Positions 1-6,748 of a DNA stretch of 36,822 nucleotides are shown piece by piece. The translations under genes were made by a program, and so were the position numbers. The stretch's first letter is position 1, and each line of letters opens with the position of its first letter. The DNA is taken from contig NZ_JACJSV010000049.1 in NCBI RefSeq assembly GCF_014698335.1, positions 1 to 36,822 on the forward strand, in the 5' to 3' direction. The notes under the pieces were generated by a model that did no database searches, was not told the origin of the DNA, and saw nothing but the letters and a program-made list of their open reading frames with translations. This DNA is from Microcystis viridis FACHB-1342. Lineage in GTDB: Bacteria > Cyanobacteriota > Cyanobacteriia > Cyanobacteriales > Microcystaceae.

Positions 1-3
1 CCC

Positions 4-34
4 TAGCTGGTGCCGAGAAAACCTTCACCAGCTA
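4..34. repeat. Short inverted repeat at window edge
   Basis: TAGCTGGTG at 4-12 is followed by its perfect complement CACCAGCTA at 26-34, with a 13-base loop. It may be a terminator or the end of a mobile element reaching in from the left. The window edge prevents a decision. Confidence 0.4.
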
Positions 35-125
35 AGTATTTTTACTCAAGTCTCTGGAGGGGGATAGCTTATGTGACAGTTGAGGGTGCGGAATGTGGGA
101 TCAAATCATTACCCAAATCATTACC

Positions 126-325
126 GAAATCTCTAACTGACTTTTGACAAGTTTCTGTTGGGAAAGACGGCTTTTTTGTCCTTCTATTCTCTCCTCGATT
201 TGTTGTATTTCCTTGCCGATTAATAGAGAATCTAGGGTTAAAATCGGTTGTCCTGCTTTCACCTCTTGGCCTTCACGGACATAGATTTTTTCCACTTCTC
301 CTGCGGTGATTGCGTCGAGTTTGAC
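126..325 (-). pseudogene. Fragment of a second hlyD copy
   Basis: This 200-base stretch aligns without gaps to 6346-6545 in the intact membrane-fusion protein gene, with about 13 mismatches by eye. It corresponds to residues 68-134 of that protein, the first half of the lipoyl-like domain and the start of the coiled coil. The reading frame stays open but has no start, membrane anchor or C-terminal half. It runs into unrelated sequence on both sides; the left breakpoint sits beside a short tandem repeat (AAATCATTACC twice, about 107-125). It cannot make a working adaptor and is read as the relic of a duplicated or rearranged export cluster. Confidence 0.8.
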
Positions 326-643
326 CAGGGTAAGCGCATCTTAACAATCCTTGACAAAATGAACTTTATGTGAGTTGCTTACCCAGAGAGCGATTCAGGC
401 ATATTTGAGGAGAATTGGCCATCTCAATTGTTAAGCAAAAATTGACCAAATGGGTCGATTTCGTAACTATTCTGATTGACTGGTATCACTTGAAATGCCC
501 ATGCGGATCACAAAATTGGCCAATTGTCAATAGCGTTTGAGATGCTCTCACCCTGAATAGGGAGATGATGTTGGGTTTCCGTTGTCAATCCAACCTTGCA
601 AGATAGGCGTATGCCTTCGGCATCGCACCTGATACCTTAATAG
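326..643. other. Gene-free stretch with element remnants
   Basis: No credible gene is seen on either strand. The segment starting GGTAAGCGCATCTTAACA (about 329) and ending near GTTGCTTACC (about 383) looks like the end of a degenerate insertion sequence, because TAAGC and GCTTA-type ends face each other. The right part carries half of a dispersed TTGGGTTT repeat (565-610). Assignment to an element family is not possible from the sequence alone. Confidence 0.35.
565..610. repeat. Dispersed TTGGGTTT repeat, copy A (degenerate)
   Basis: The segment contains ATGATGTTGGGTTTCC and CAATCCAACCTTGCAAGATAGGCG, matching in order the right half of the complete palindromic copy at 4208-4310. It lies just downstream of the immunity-like gene at 644-886. 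Confidence 0.6.
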
Positions 644-886
644 CTAAGTTGCTTGTTTGCCAAATTCAGGAACAACCAGGTTGACTTCCTTCGAGTTGTA
701 ACCAAATGCTTCTACCTGAGACTTGATCAAATCAAGAGCATCATAATAAGCAAGGCTTTGTCCTTTATAGAAAGAAGAGTCCTCTCCTTTTATGTCAGCT
801 TCGTTAATTTTTGCGAGGGATTCATTGTACTTTTCTTTGAGAATAAGTGCATGATCTTTGATAAAGTTAACAGATTCTGTGTTCAT
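644..886 (-). CDS. Small immunity-like protein partner of the preceding toxin-like gene
   Basis: The product is 80 residues, acidic and mostly helical, with no membrane segment. The ATG at 886 is chosen because it overlaps the stop of the upstream gene in the sequence ATGA, a common arrangement for translationally coupled toxin/immunity or toxin/antitoxin pairs. A longer reading frame extends upstream inside the neighbour's gene but lacks support. The sequence (residues such as FYKGQSLAYYDALDLI) was not matched to a named family. The assignment as immunity protein rests on size, charge, coupling and position directly after a toxin-like module. A plain conserved hypothetical is the alternative. 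Confidence 0.55.
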   Translation of the reverse strand: MNTESVNFIKDHALILKEKYNESLAKINEADIKGEDSSFYKGQSLAYYDALDLIKSQVEAFGYNSKEVNLVVPEFGKQAT

Positions 887-1230
887 AGCCCTCTCTCCTT
901 GAGTAGGCTTTCTAGTATAGTCTTTTGCTCGCTCTGCCGATTTATGCCACTTTGCCATTTATCGGGAAGAGCTTTTTGCTGTCTAGGATCAAGATTATCA
1001 AAATCAGGTATAAATTTTTGGGGAGCTTCAATCTTTTTTTGATGTTCAGAAATTTGCTTGTTTATAGATTCAATTCCTTTTCGGATTTGAGAGTCTGGCT
1101 TTTTGGCATATTCGTTATAGAATCCAGAGTGCTTACCCCCTTGTTTGGCAATATTATATGGGTCATTCACATTAGTCACATCATCCACTTCATCAACAGC
1201 CTTAGTAGCTACCAACTGTTGATTCTTCAC
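883..1230 (-). CDS. Orphan polymorphic-toxin C-terminal-like protein
   Basis: The product is 115 residues, starting with GTG at 1230 behind GGAGAGG; an in-frame stop lies upstream, so it is not the end of a longer reading frame here. An acidic N-terminal 30 residues lead into GGKHSGFYNEY and a charged helical part ending in DPRQQKALPDKW and QRQSEQ-like turns. The GGKHSGF start followed by this helical region resembles modules found at the C-terminal end of bacterial polymorphic toxins and some phage head proteins; this is recalled family knowledge, not a search result. The stop overlaps the start of the next small gene (ATGA). A free-standing toxin domain with its immunity gene is the favoured reading; the catalytic activity is unknown. 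Confidence 0.5.
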   Translation of the reverse strand: MKNQQLVATKAVDEVDDVTNVNDPYNIAKQGGKHSGFYNEYAKKPDSQIRKGIESINKQISEHQKKIEAPQKFIPDFDNLDPRQQKALPDKWQSGINRQSEQKTILESLLKERGL

Positions 1231-1440
1231 TATTATACCTCTCCAGAAAAGATTTTTGATAAGCTCTTAGTCAGGGCTTCATCTCTTATTTTGACAATTA
1301 TTGGAGAGGTCTATTTAGCAGGGTCAGTCCACACTCACCCACATCAATATAGGAGCGAACAAACTCTATCTGAGTTTCTTGCATCACTTCTGTGGTAAGA
1401 CGATTTTGCCTAATTGAGTTTTCGGTAAGTTTTAGGGGAA

Positions 1441-1486
1441 TTGTTGGGTTTCCTTGCGTCAACCCAACCTACCAGATCGGCGATCG
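1441..1486. repeat. Dispersed TTGGGTTT repeat, copy C
   Basis: TTGTTGGGTTTCCTTGCGTC followed by AACCCAACCTACCAGATCGG matches the right half of the complete copy at 4208-4310. It sits immediately downstream of the TPR gene and ends in a GGCGATCGCC octamer. Confidence 0.65.
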
Positions 1487-1493
1487 CCTTGAG

Positions 1494-2849
1494 TTAAATT
1501 TGAGAAAGTTCGCGTTCACCCGCTAATTTCAGTGCAGAAGCGGCTTCAGGAATATAGGAAGTTTTCGTTTTAGAGACCATACCTCCCTGTTGTTCCTGTA
1601 ATTGTTCTAGACGCATGGTACTCCAATCGGTCAGCATCGAGTTACCTAGCCGGGGGGCCAATTTGTTAATTTTCTCCACGGCGGAGATAGCTAATTCATC
1701 CATCTGTAGGGAAGCTAGATAGCAATCACAGGCGATGTCTATCTCTCCTAATCGTTCGTGACATTGGCCGGCCATAAACCAAGCGATCGCCATTCCGGGC
1801 GGGCCGAGTCTAGTGGCAGAACGATAGATTTTCGCCGCTTCTTCAAATTTATTTTGTTTCAGTAAAATTTCCCCCAGTTGCAGGCGATAACGAGAGTAAA
1901 GAGGTTCCATCGCCACCATTTTCTTCGCTCTCTCTTCGGCGAGATCGATATCACCCAACCAGAGAGCTTCTTTCGTTCGACTCTCAAAAACCGTCGTCAG
2001 ATTTTCATGGGCGGCAATTCTCTCGGTGTCGTTTTTACACTCGCGGGTTAGTTCTTCCGCTAGGGATTGACAGAGATCCATTTCACGGATAACCGTTTGC
2101 CGTTCACCCCGCAGAAGTGGAGCGAAAACAGCCGCACGCTGGAAAACACTGGTTAAACGTTTAAACTCGAAACGATCAAGGGAAGGTTCGAAGTGATAGA
2201 GTGCCTCTTTCGCTACTTCTCGCCAATGGGCGACCGCCGCTATATCTCGAAATACAGTAGCGTGTAAAGCGATTAGTTCTACGGCCGCCCCGAAAACCTC
2301 CAGGCTTTCTTTAGAAGCGTATTGAACGATTCGTTGAAAATCTTCGAGATTTTCTGATGTACTGATACTTTCTTGACAGAGGATTTTAGACATCGCCAGG
2401 CTGTAAGCTAATCTAGCGAACGTGGGGTCTCTGCCAATGTTTTCATCGGTAATTGCGGGAATATAGCGAGTAATCGCTTCATGAAAGCATAAACTCGATA
2501 ATAAATTAATTGTTTTCAGTTGAGTAGCGGGTGAAAGCTCACGATAATGCTCTAAATGCTCGCAAAGAACTCTCCAACGTTCGGTTCTCAACTCATCGGG
2601 GAGGGTGAGAGGATCGTTAATTGAGTATTGAAAAAGACCGGTCTCTCGAATCAATTGCTCTCGAAAAGAAGCAGGGTGAATGAGAGTAACCGGGTTCACG
2701 GACGACGTATTAGTATCTCGCACTTCGGAGACAAGATTTCGATAACTATAGTCAATTCCCTGAATATGCCAAGCGCCAGATTGATAGGGACTAAGATCGA
2801 AATAAGGACGATGGCTCCAAGTGATCGGAAAATCGTTTAAAAATAGCAT
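1494..2849 (-). CDS. TPR-repeat protein next to the peptide-export cluster
   Basis: The product is about 451 residues from the ATG at 2849; a TTG at 2861 would add four residues, and neither start has a strong ribosome-binding site. It is soluble, with no signal peptide. Residues about 300-400 contain helix pairs of TPR character (for example LGEILLKQNKFEEAAKIY and AGQCHERLGEIDIACDCYLASLQ), a fold used for protein or peptide binding. The N-terminal 60 residues (FDLSPYQSGAWHIQG) were not recognised. It is co-oriented with the export cluster and follows the precursor gene, from which it is separated by two miniature elements. A role in handling the exported peptide is possible but unproven. Confidence 0.7.
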   Translation of the reverse strand: MLFLNDFPITWSHRPYFDLSPYQSGAWHIQGIDYSYRNLVSEVRDTNTSSVNPVTLIHPASFREQLIRETGLFQYSINDPLTLPDELRTERWRVLCEHLEHYRELSPATQLKTINLLSSLCFHEAITRYIPAITDENIGRDPTFARLAYSLAMSKILCQESISTSENLEDFQRIVQYASKESLEVFGAAVELIALHATVFRDIAAVAHWREVAKEALYHFEPSLDRFEFKRLTSVFQRAAVFAPLLRGERQTVIREMDLCQSLAEELTRECKNDTERIAAHENLTTVFESRTKEALWLGDIDLAEERAKKMVAMEPLYSRYRLQLGEILLKQNKFEEAAKIYRSATRLGPPGMAIAWFMAGQCHERLGEIDIACDCYLASLQMDELAISAVEKINKLAPRLGNSMLTDWSTMRLEQLQEQQGGMVSKTKTSYIPEAASALKLAGERELSQI

Positions 2850-2965
2850 ACATATTCTCAAGAAATGCGATCTTTATCTGGTTGGTATTTCCACGATAGT
2901 CAACGGAGTATCTTGTTTTGCTGAACTACCGTGGAAACTGGGAGAAGGAAAAGATAAAATACTGA

Positions 2966-3083
2966 GGCGTTGCTGAATCAAGGTATGAATGCCAACTGTG
3001 CAGGTTCCCCTGCAAAAGTTAGTTTGGGTCTAGGTTTTAAGAAATTCCACCAAAGAAGATTCATATCTCAAATCAGCAACGCC
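2966..3083. mobile_element. Miniature inverted-repeat element (GGCGTTGCTG ends)
   Basis: The left end reads GGCGTTGCTGAATC..ATGAAT and the right end is its complement with about 5 differences over 25 bases (ATTCAT..AATCAGCAACGCC). Total length is 118 bases with no transposase. A 71-codon open frame running through it (2970-3185) is regarded as accidental. No clear target duplication was found. The ends resemble those of cyanobacterial insertion sequences that supply transposase in trans. Confidence 0.65.
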
Positions 3084-3139
3084 ATACTTCTATGTTTAGT
3101 CATTCTCAATAAGGCTGTCCTTATTGCGGTGACTAATTA

Positions 3140-3341
3140 CACCGCGAGGGAGCATCCCACTTTTGCAATAAGCAATTGTACTTAGATGCGAAATACTTAT
3201 ATGGCAAGCCTTTTCGGGAGTTCATAGATTTTCAACGGTTCTCTAAATTGTGTGATTGGAACCAGAATCGTTACTACAAAAGCCTTCTTACCCTTCTGAG
3301 CATTTATACTCATTACATAATTGGGATGCTCCCCACCGCGA
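3140..3341. mobile_element. 186-bp miniature element with 8-bp target duplication, inserted at the precursor stop codon
   Basis: The element spans 3148-3333. Its ends are GGGAGCATCCCA (3148-3159) and TGGGATGCTCCC (3322-3333), a perfect 12-base inverted repeat that continues imperfectly to about 25 bases. The direct repeat CACCGCGA flanks it at 3140-3147 and 3334-3341, the footprint of transposition with an 8-bp duplication. It encodes no transposase; its longest internal frame is 38 codons (3197-3313, minus strand). Excising the element and one duplication joins the precursor codon GTG directly to TAA, so the insertion occurred at the native stop. Confidence 0.88.
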
Positions 3342-3507
3342 CCGATTGAGATGAGCAGCAACACCAACGACAACAACCGCCTACCACTTGACGTAAGGTT
3401 TTAAAAGCGGTGATACTTTCTGGACTGTCGTTAGCGGCATCGGTGCGAAACTCGATAATTTCGTCAGTCACCGTGTTTTTGAGCTCGTTGATTTTGATGT
3501 TAGCCAT
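3313..3507 (-). CDS. Double-glycine leader peptide precursor with Cys-rich core (RiPP/bacteriocin-like)
   Basis: The product is 64 residues. The leader starts MANIKINELK, is acidic in its middle, and ends LRQVVGG at residues 38-44, the classical Gly-Gly site cut by C39 peptidase domains of exporters. The core starts CCRWCCCSSQ (Cys 45, 46, 49, 50, 51) and continues SVAV. The last six codons (GSIPIM) and the stop come from the terminal repeat of a miniature element; before insertion the gene ended ...SVAV-TAA. GGAGA lies about 9 bases before the ATG. The matching exporter lies upstream in the same orientation. No cyclase, dehydratase, radical-SAM or lanthionine enzyme is visible in the window, so the core may be exported with disulfides only, or be modified in trans. 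The precursor role is inferred from leader and context. Confidence 0.78.
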   Translation of the reverse strand: MANIKINELKNTVTDEIIEFRTDAANDSPESITAFKTLRQVVGGCCRWCCCSSQSVAVGSIPIM

Positions 3508-3539
3508 GAGATGTATTCTCCAAATTTTCGCTAAATGAA

Positions 3540-3559
3540 TGAATCAAATTATTGATTCA
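3540..3559. promoter_or_regulatory. Palindrome upstream of the precursor gene
   Basis: TGAATCA (3540-3546) and TGATTCA (3553-3559) form a 7-base inverted repeat with a 6-base spacer, about 33 bases before the precursor start codon. The position suits an operator or an AT-rich hairpin in the leader. No regulator is known for it; the HTH protein at 9375-9848 is a candidate. Confidence 0.35.
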
Positions 3560-3800
3560 AGAAAACAATAACAATTTTTCAACATCAGATCAACTATCAA
3601 AATCGAACAAAAAAAAGATAATTGAGTTATTTATGTTCTTTTTGAAAGACTGTTTTTTGCGAAAACATCATCAAAACCGATTAAACAACGGGCTTCCAAG
3701 CTATTTAAAGAAACAAAAATAAGTAATTTATGTACAAAAAACTCTGAACTTGTCTTGTTGGAAGCAAAGAGAACCAACCAAGCTAACTGAATTGAGTTAT

Positions 3801-4032
3801 TTAGGGTTTGCGGCAAAAAGTTTGTTGATGGGGTTAGGAGTCAGGATTCAGTAGCCGGTCGTCGGTCGTTTCAGGCTTTGTTGCCCTCCTTTTTGTACTA
3901 GCTTGCGTACCACAAGAAGGATAATGCCAAGTTTTTGAAGGTCACAATCCTATTTTCGCAGCACTAACATCAGACTTTAACAGGTCAAAAGCCTTATTTT
4001 AAAAGGGTTTTATCATTATTCAGCAAGCACTA
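3801..4032. mobile_element. Degenerate miniature element (TTAGGGTTTGC ... TTCAGCAAGC)
   Basis: The left end TTAGGGTTTGCGGCAAAAAG and the right end TTATTCAGCAAGCACTA are imperfect inverted repeats. Internal words (AAAGTTTGTTGATGGGG on the left, AAGGGTTTTATCATTATTCAG on the right) match the better-preserved copy at 26996-27211. No coding capacity. This is a non-autonomous element or its relic. Confidence 0.5.
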
Positions 4033-4207
4033 TTTATTTTTTTTATTAACTGGGAATTCTGTTAATGAATAGATTCAGGAATTTTTAAAAGTGTATGTAT
4101 TAAAAATCGCTTTGTTGGTTTTTATGCTGAATAAGCTCACTCAAGAATAATCGGATTATTGGTATTTTATTAATCCATATTGTATTAATTTTATAGTAAA
4201 ATAATCC

Positions 4208-4310
4208 GTAGGTTGGGTTAAACGAAGTGCAACCCAACACAAAACATGAAGAATAATAGGGGGATGATGTTGGGTTTCATGCTTCAACCCAACCTACAAA
4301 ATAGGCGATC
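4208..4310. repeat. Dispersed palindromic repeat, complete copy B
   Basis: GTAGGTTGGGTTAAACGAAG and its imperfect complement CTTCAACCCAACCTAC (to 4297) face each other around an AT-rich centre with TGATGTTGGGTTTCATG. The tail AAAATAGGCGATC continues into the gene at 4284-4481 and supplies its last codons and stop. Half-copies lie at 565-610 and 1441-1486. Confidence 0.75.
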
Positions 4311-4481
4311 AGCCTTCTGTAAAACTTCCGCAGTGACCGACTCGCTTAGATAATACTCCCCGCAATTCTGACAGATATCCGCAGGGACTTGTTTTAAAAT
4401 CACGATACAATTATCTCTCTCTAAAGTAACGGTAACAAAACCCGATCGAGTCGTACCGTGTTTACAGATCACACATTCCAT
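4284..4481 (-). pseudogene. Truncated YgiT/MqsA-type zinc-finger antitoxin
   Basis: The remaining product is 65 residues. Two CxxC pairs (Cys 3 and 6, and CQNC about residues 37-40) form the zinc-binding site typical of YgiT-type domains, followed by the usual GEYYLSESVTAEVLQKAD helix. After LQKAD the frame enters the dispersed repeat and stops within about 8 codons, so the normal C-terminal end is missing. The toxin that usually precedes such genes is absent: the upstream neighbour is the isomerase, 57 bases away. The Zn domain may still fold, but a working toxin/antitoxin pair is not present. Confidence 0.75.
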
Positions 4482-4508
4482 AACTCTTATCTTCCCTTAC
4501 TATGTTTG

Positions 4509-4531
4509 CGGGGTGAGCAATGCCCACCCCG
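4509..4531. terminator. GC-rich hairpin after the export operon
   Basis: CGGGGTG (4509-4515) and CACCCCG (4525-4531) form a 7-base stem with a 9-base loop just downstream of the isomerase stop on the minus strand. There is no T-run, so it may be a simple repeat or a weak attenuator that separates the export genes from those downstream. Confidence 0.4.
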
Positions 4532-4538
4532 TTCACGA

Positions 4539-5273
4539 TTAATTACTAAACTCGTATTCTATCTCTTGAATCTTCTCCTTTACCCAGCCGTTAAACAAAT
4601 CAACACCGATTTTCAGAGCCAACTCCTCGGTTAATTTTGGTTTAAGGATTTCCTCGACAAAAATCAGGTGAAAACCCCGATCGCCTTGCAGCGGTTTCAA
4701 CAATCGAGAAGAATCCGATGCGAAAATTGCGGACGAAAGATTCGGTCGTAAATCCTTACGGTAAACAGTACCGCGATAACCCCCCTTGCGTCGTAATTCC
4801 ACATCCTCGATATAGCGATGCGCTACTTCCTGAAAGCTGATTTCCTCCTCCTGAATTGATTCATACAACTCCTCCGCCATCGCCTGATCTGCTAACACTA
4901 CCTCATAGATCACCGCGCCAGTATAATCTAGCTGGTGTTCCACAAAATAGGATTCAATTTTGTCTGCGAAAAGATGTTCGGCTAATTTACCCGATAGTAA
5001 ATTGAATTGAACGATCGCCTCGAAATCGTCTAGGGATAAGCCCTGTTTTTCCAACCAATTCCATGTATCTTTGGCGTTATGTAATTCATTGGCGAGACGG
5101 AATTGATCGGCCGCCTGTTGTAACTCGTCAGTCGTGTTTTTAATCCCCGCTGCCGTGGCGGTTTCGGTGATGATTTTCCGACCGATAATTCCCTCGACTA
5201 TTTCGGGAACTTTCCCCGATAGCTTAAGCTGTTGGATAAGGTCTTGATTGCTGATGGTGATACTATGGGACAT
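4539..5273 (-). CDS. Parvulin-type peptidyl-prolyl cis-trans isomerase (foldase) of the export operon
   Basis: The product is 244 residues without signal peptide or membrane helix, so it would act in the cytoplasm unless exported by an unknown route. The N-terminal half is a SurA-like helical chaperone region (about 10-100). The C-terminal half (about 115-215) has rotamase-like character: AMAEELYESIQEEEISFQEV, RRKGGYRGTVYRKDL and LLKPLQGDRGFHLIFVEEI. It follows the HlyD gene by 18 bases. PpiC-like proteins of this kind recur next to C39 exporters and HlyD in cyanobacteria, where a role in keeping the exported peptide or exporter folded is presumed. Family call firm, substrate inferred. Confidence 0.85.
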   Translation of the reverse strand: MSHSITISNQDLIQQLKLSGKVPEIVEGIIGRKIITETATAAGIKNTTDELQQAADQFRLANELHNAKDTWNWLEKQGLSLDDFEAIVQFNLLSGKLAEHLFADKIESYFVEHQLDYTGAVIYEVVLADQAMAEELYESIQEEEISFQEVAHRYIEDVELRRKGGYRGTVYRKDLRPNLSSAIFASDSSRLLKPLQGDRGFHLIFVEEILKPKLTEELALKIGVDLFNGWVKEKIQEIEYEFSN

Positions 5274-5291
5274 AATGACTCCTGAAAAAAA

Positions 5292-6746
5292 CTACAGTTT
5301 TAACCCATCTTTTTGTAGATCCTTAAAGGGATCGAGGATGTAATCGATCACCCGACGCTGACGGACGATCGCTTCTGCGGTAGCCGTATCTCCCGGATTG
5401 AGGGGAATACATTGATTTCCCTTTTGAATACAGGAGCGATCGAGTTGAATTTCTAGCTCGAAAACGTTAATTTTTCCGTTGGGCGTTTCCTTTTCGATCG
5501 CCGTCGGTGATTTCTTGGTGATCTTGCCGCCGATAATGCCGTAATCCTGAAAAGGATAGGCATCGAACTTGACTTTTATCGGCATACCGGCGCGGAGAAA
5601 TTGACTTTGATCCGTGGGCATTTCTGCCTTGAGAATAAACCGCGATCCTTTCGGTGCTATCTCCGCAACCCGCGTTCCCGACTGCACCACCGCACCCGCG
5701 CGTTTAATCGGTAATGAAAAGATTGTGCCGTCGGTATTCGCCTTTAAAACCCTCTGACTTAGTTGGATTTGGAGCGCTTGCCGTTGGCTCTCGCTTTGGG
5801 CGATTTCCGATGCCAGTGTTGCGATCTCCGTGTCTAGATTGTTAATCTGCTCCTGTACCCTTAAGAGTGCCAACTCGTTGGAATGGCGGAGACTTTGATA
5901 ACCCCGCTGCCGCTCCTGTAATTGCAGACGCGCTTGGGCGATATCGGCGCTCGTTTGTTGACTCGTCTGACGGTAGGCACTTTTTAATTCCGCTAGTTTA
6001 TGTTGATTTTCTTTTACCTCCGCTTTTCCCCGCTCGTAGAGTTGTTGGCGCTCCTTGGCATTGTCCTCGCGCTCGATGAATTGCACCTCCGATATCGCGC
6101 CATCCTCCCACGCTTTTCGGTAGCGATCGACTTCTTTTAAAGCCGTTTCATAACGACTTTTGAGAATCGGATAATCGGTCTGACTTTGTGCGAGGGCGGT
6201 TTTCGCTTGATTTACCCGCGCTTGTTGTTCTTCTAGGGATATTTTGGCCTTCTTGATTAATGCGTCCACATTCTCCCGCGCTTGTTCGATCGAGGCTTCT
6301 TTTTCCGCTGCTGCCGCGCGATTTTGTTGGCTTTGGGTGGTTAAAGAAATCTCTAACTGACTTTTGACAAGTTTCTGTTGGGAAAGACGGCTTTTTTGTC
6401 CTTCTATTTTCTCCTCAATTTGTTGTATTTCCTTGCCGATTAATGAGGAATCTAGGGTTAAAATCGGTTGTCCTGCTTTCACCTCTTGGCCTTCACGGAC
6501 ATAGATTTTTTCCACTTTTCCCGTCGCGATAGCATCGATTTTGACTGTTTCTCCTTGGGGTTCCAGTTTTCCTGGTCCGACACCGGTTTCATCGACTTTT
6601 GAGAATATCGCCCAGGGGAGAATGATCGAGACGAAAATAATCAGAAAATAGAGTAAACCACGCGTCCAGGGTAGGGGTAAAGTATCGATCAATTCTTTGG
6701 TATGGAAAGACCAGTTATCGCGCTCTCTGTCTAGATTGGTTGTCAT
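5292..6746 (-). CDS. HlyD-family membrane-fusion protein
   Basis: The product is 484 residues. One membrane segment (about 30-48) follows a short cytoplasmic tail. Next comes the split lipoyl-like domain (VEKIYVREGQEVKAGQPILTL, residues 78-98) and a long Gln/Glu-rich coiled-coil hairpin (about 104-330). The second lipoyl half and beta-barrel follow, ending in a region with TATAEAIVRQRR near the C-terminus. It bridges the inner-membrane exporter to the periplasm and outer-membrane channel in type I secretion. It starts 2 bases after the exporter stop, indicating translational coupling. A partial copy of residues 68-134 lies at 126-325. No TolC-like gene is in the window, so a general one elsewhere must serve. 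Confidence 0.93.
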   Translation of the reverse strand: MTTNLDRERDNWSFHTKELIDTLPLPWTRGLLYFLIIFVSIILPWAIFSKVDETGVGPGKLEPQGETVKIDAIATGKVEKIYVREGQEVKAGQPILTLDSSLIGKEIQQIEEKIEGQKSRLSQQKLVKSQLEISLTTQSQQNRAAAAEKEASIEQARENVDALIKKAKISLEEQQARVNQAKTALAQSQTDYPILKSRYETALKEVDRYRKAWEDGAISEVQFIEREDNAKERQQLYERGKAEVKENQHKLAELKSAYRQTSQQTSADIAQARLQLQERQRGYQSLRHSNELALLRVQEQINNLDTEIATLASEIAQSESQRQALQIQLSQRVLKANTDGTIFSLPIKRAGAVVQSGTRVAEIAPKGSRFILKAEMPTDQSQFLRAGMPIKVKFDAYPFQDYGIIGGKITKKSPTAIEKETPNGKINVFELEIQLDRSCIQKGNQCIPLNPGDTATAEAIVRQRRVIDYILDPFKDLQKDGLKL

Positions 6747-6748
6747 AG

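Larger units (their letters stand above)
3508..4283. other. AT-rich gene-free stretch
   Basis: Between the precursor and the truncated zinc-finger gene there is no convincing gene. It holds the palindrome at 3540-3559, a degenerate miniature element (3801-4032) and the left part of a palindromic repeat (4208-4297). The 61-codon open frame at 3631-3816 has no ribosome-binding site and runs into the element, so it is not called. Confidence 0.5.

Noticed and set aside
653-1398. Two plus-strand open frames opposite the toxin/immunity-like genes
   Set aside because: They are antisense to better-supported genes with coupled starts and have no ribosome-binding sites.
2970-3185. 71-codon open frame, plus strand
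   Set aside because: It runs through the end of one miniature element and into another, with composition typical of non-coding repeat DNA.
3631-3816. 61-codon open frame, minus strand, upstream of the precursor
   Set aside because: No ribosome-binding site, no recognisable protein features, and it begins inside a degenerate miniature element.
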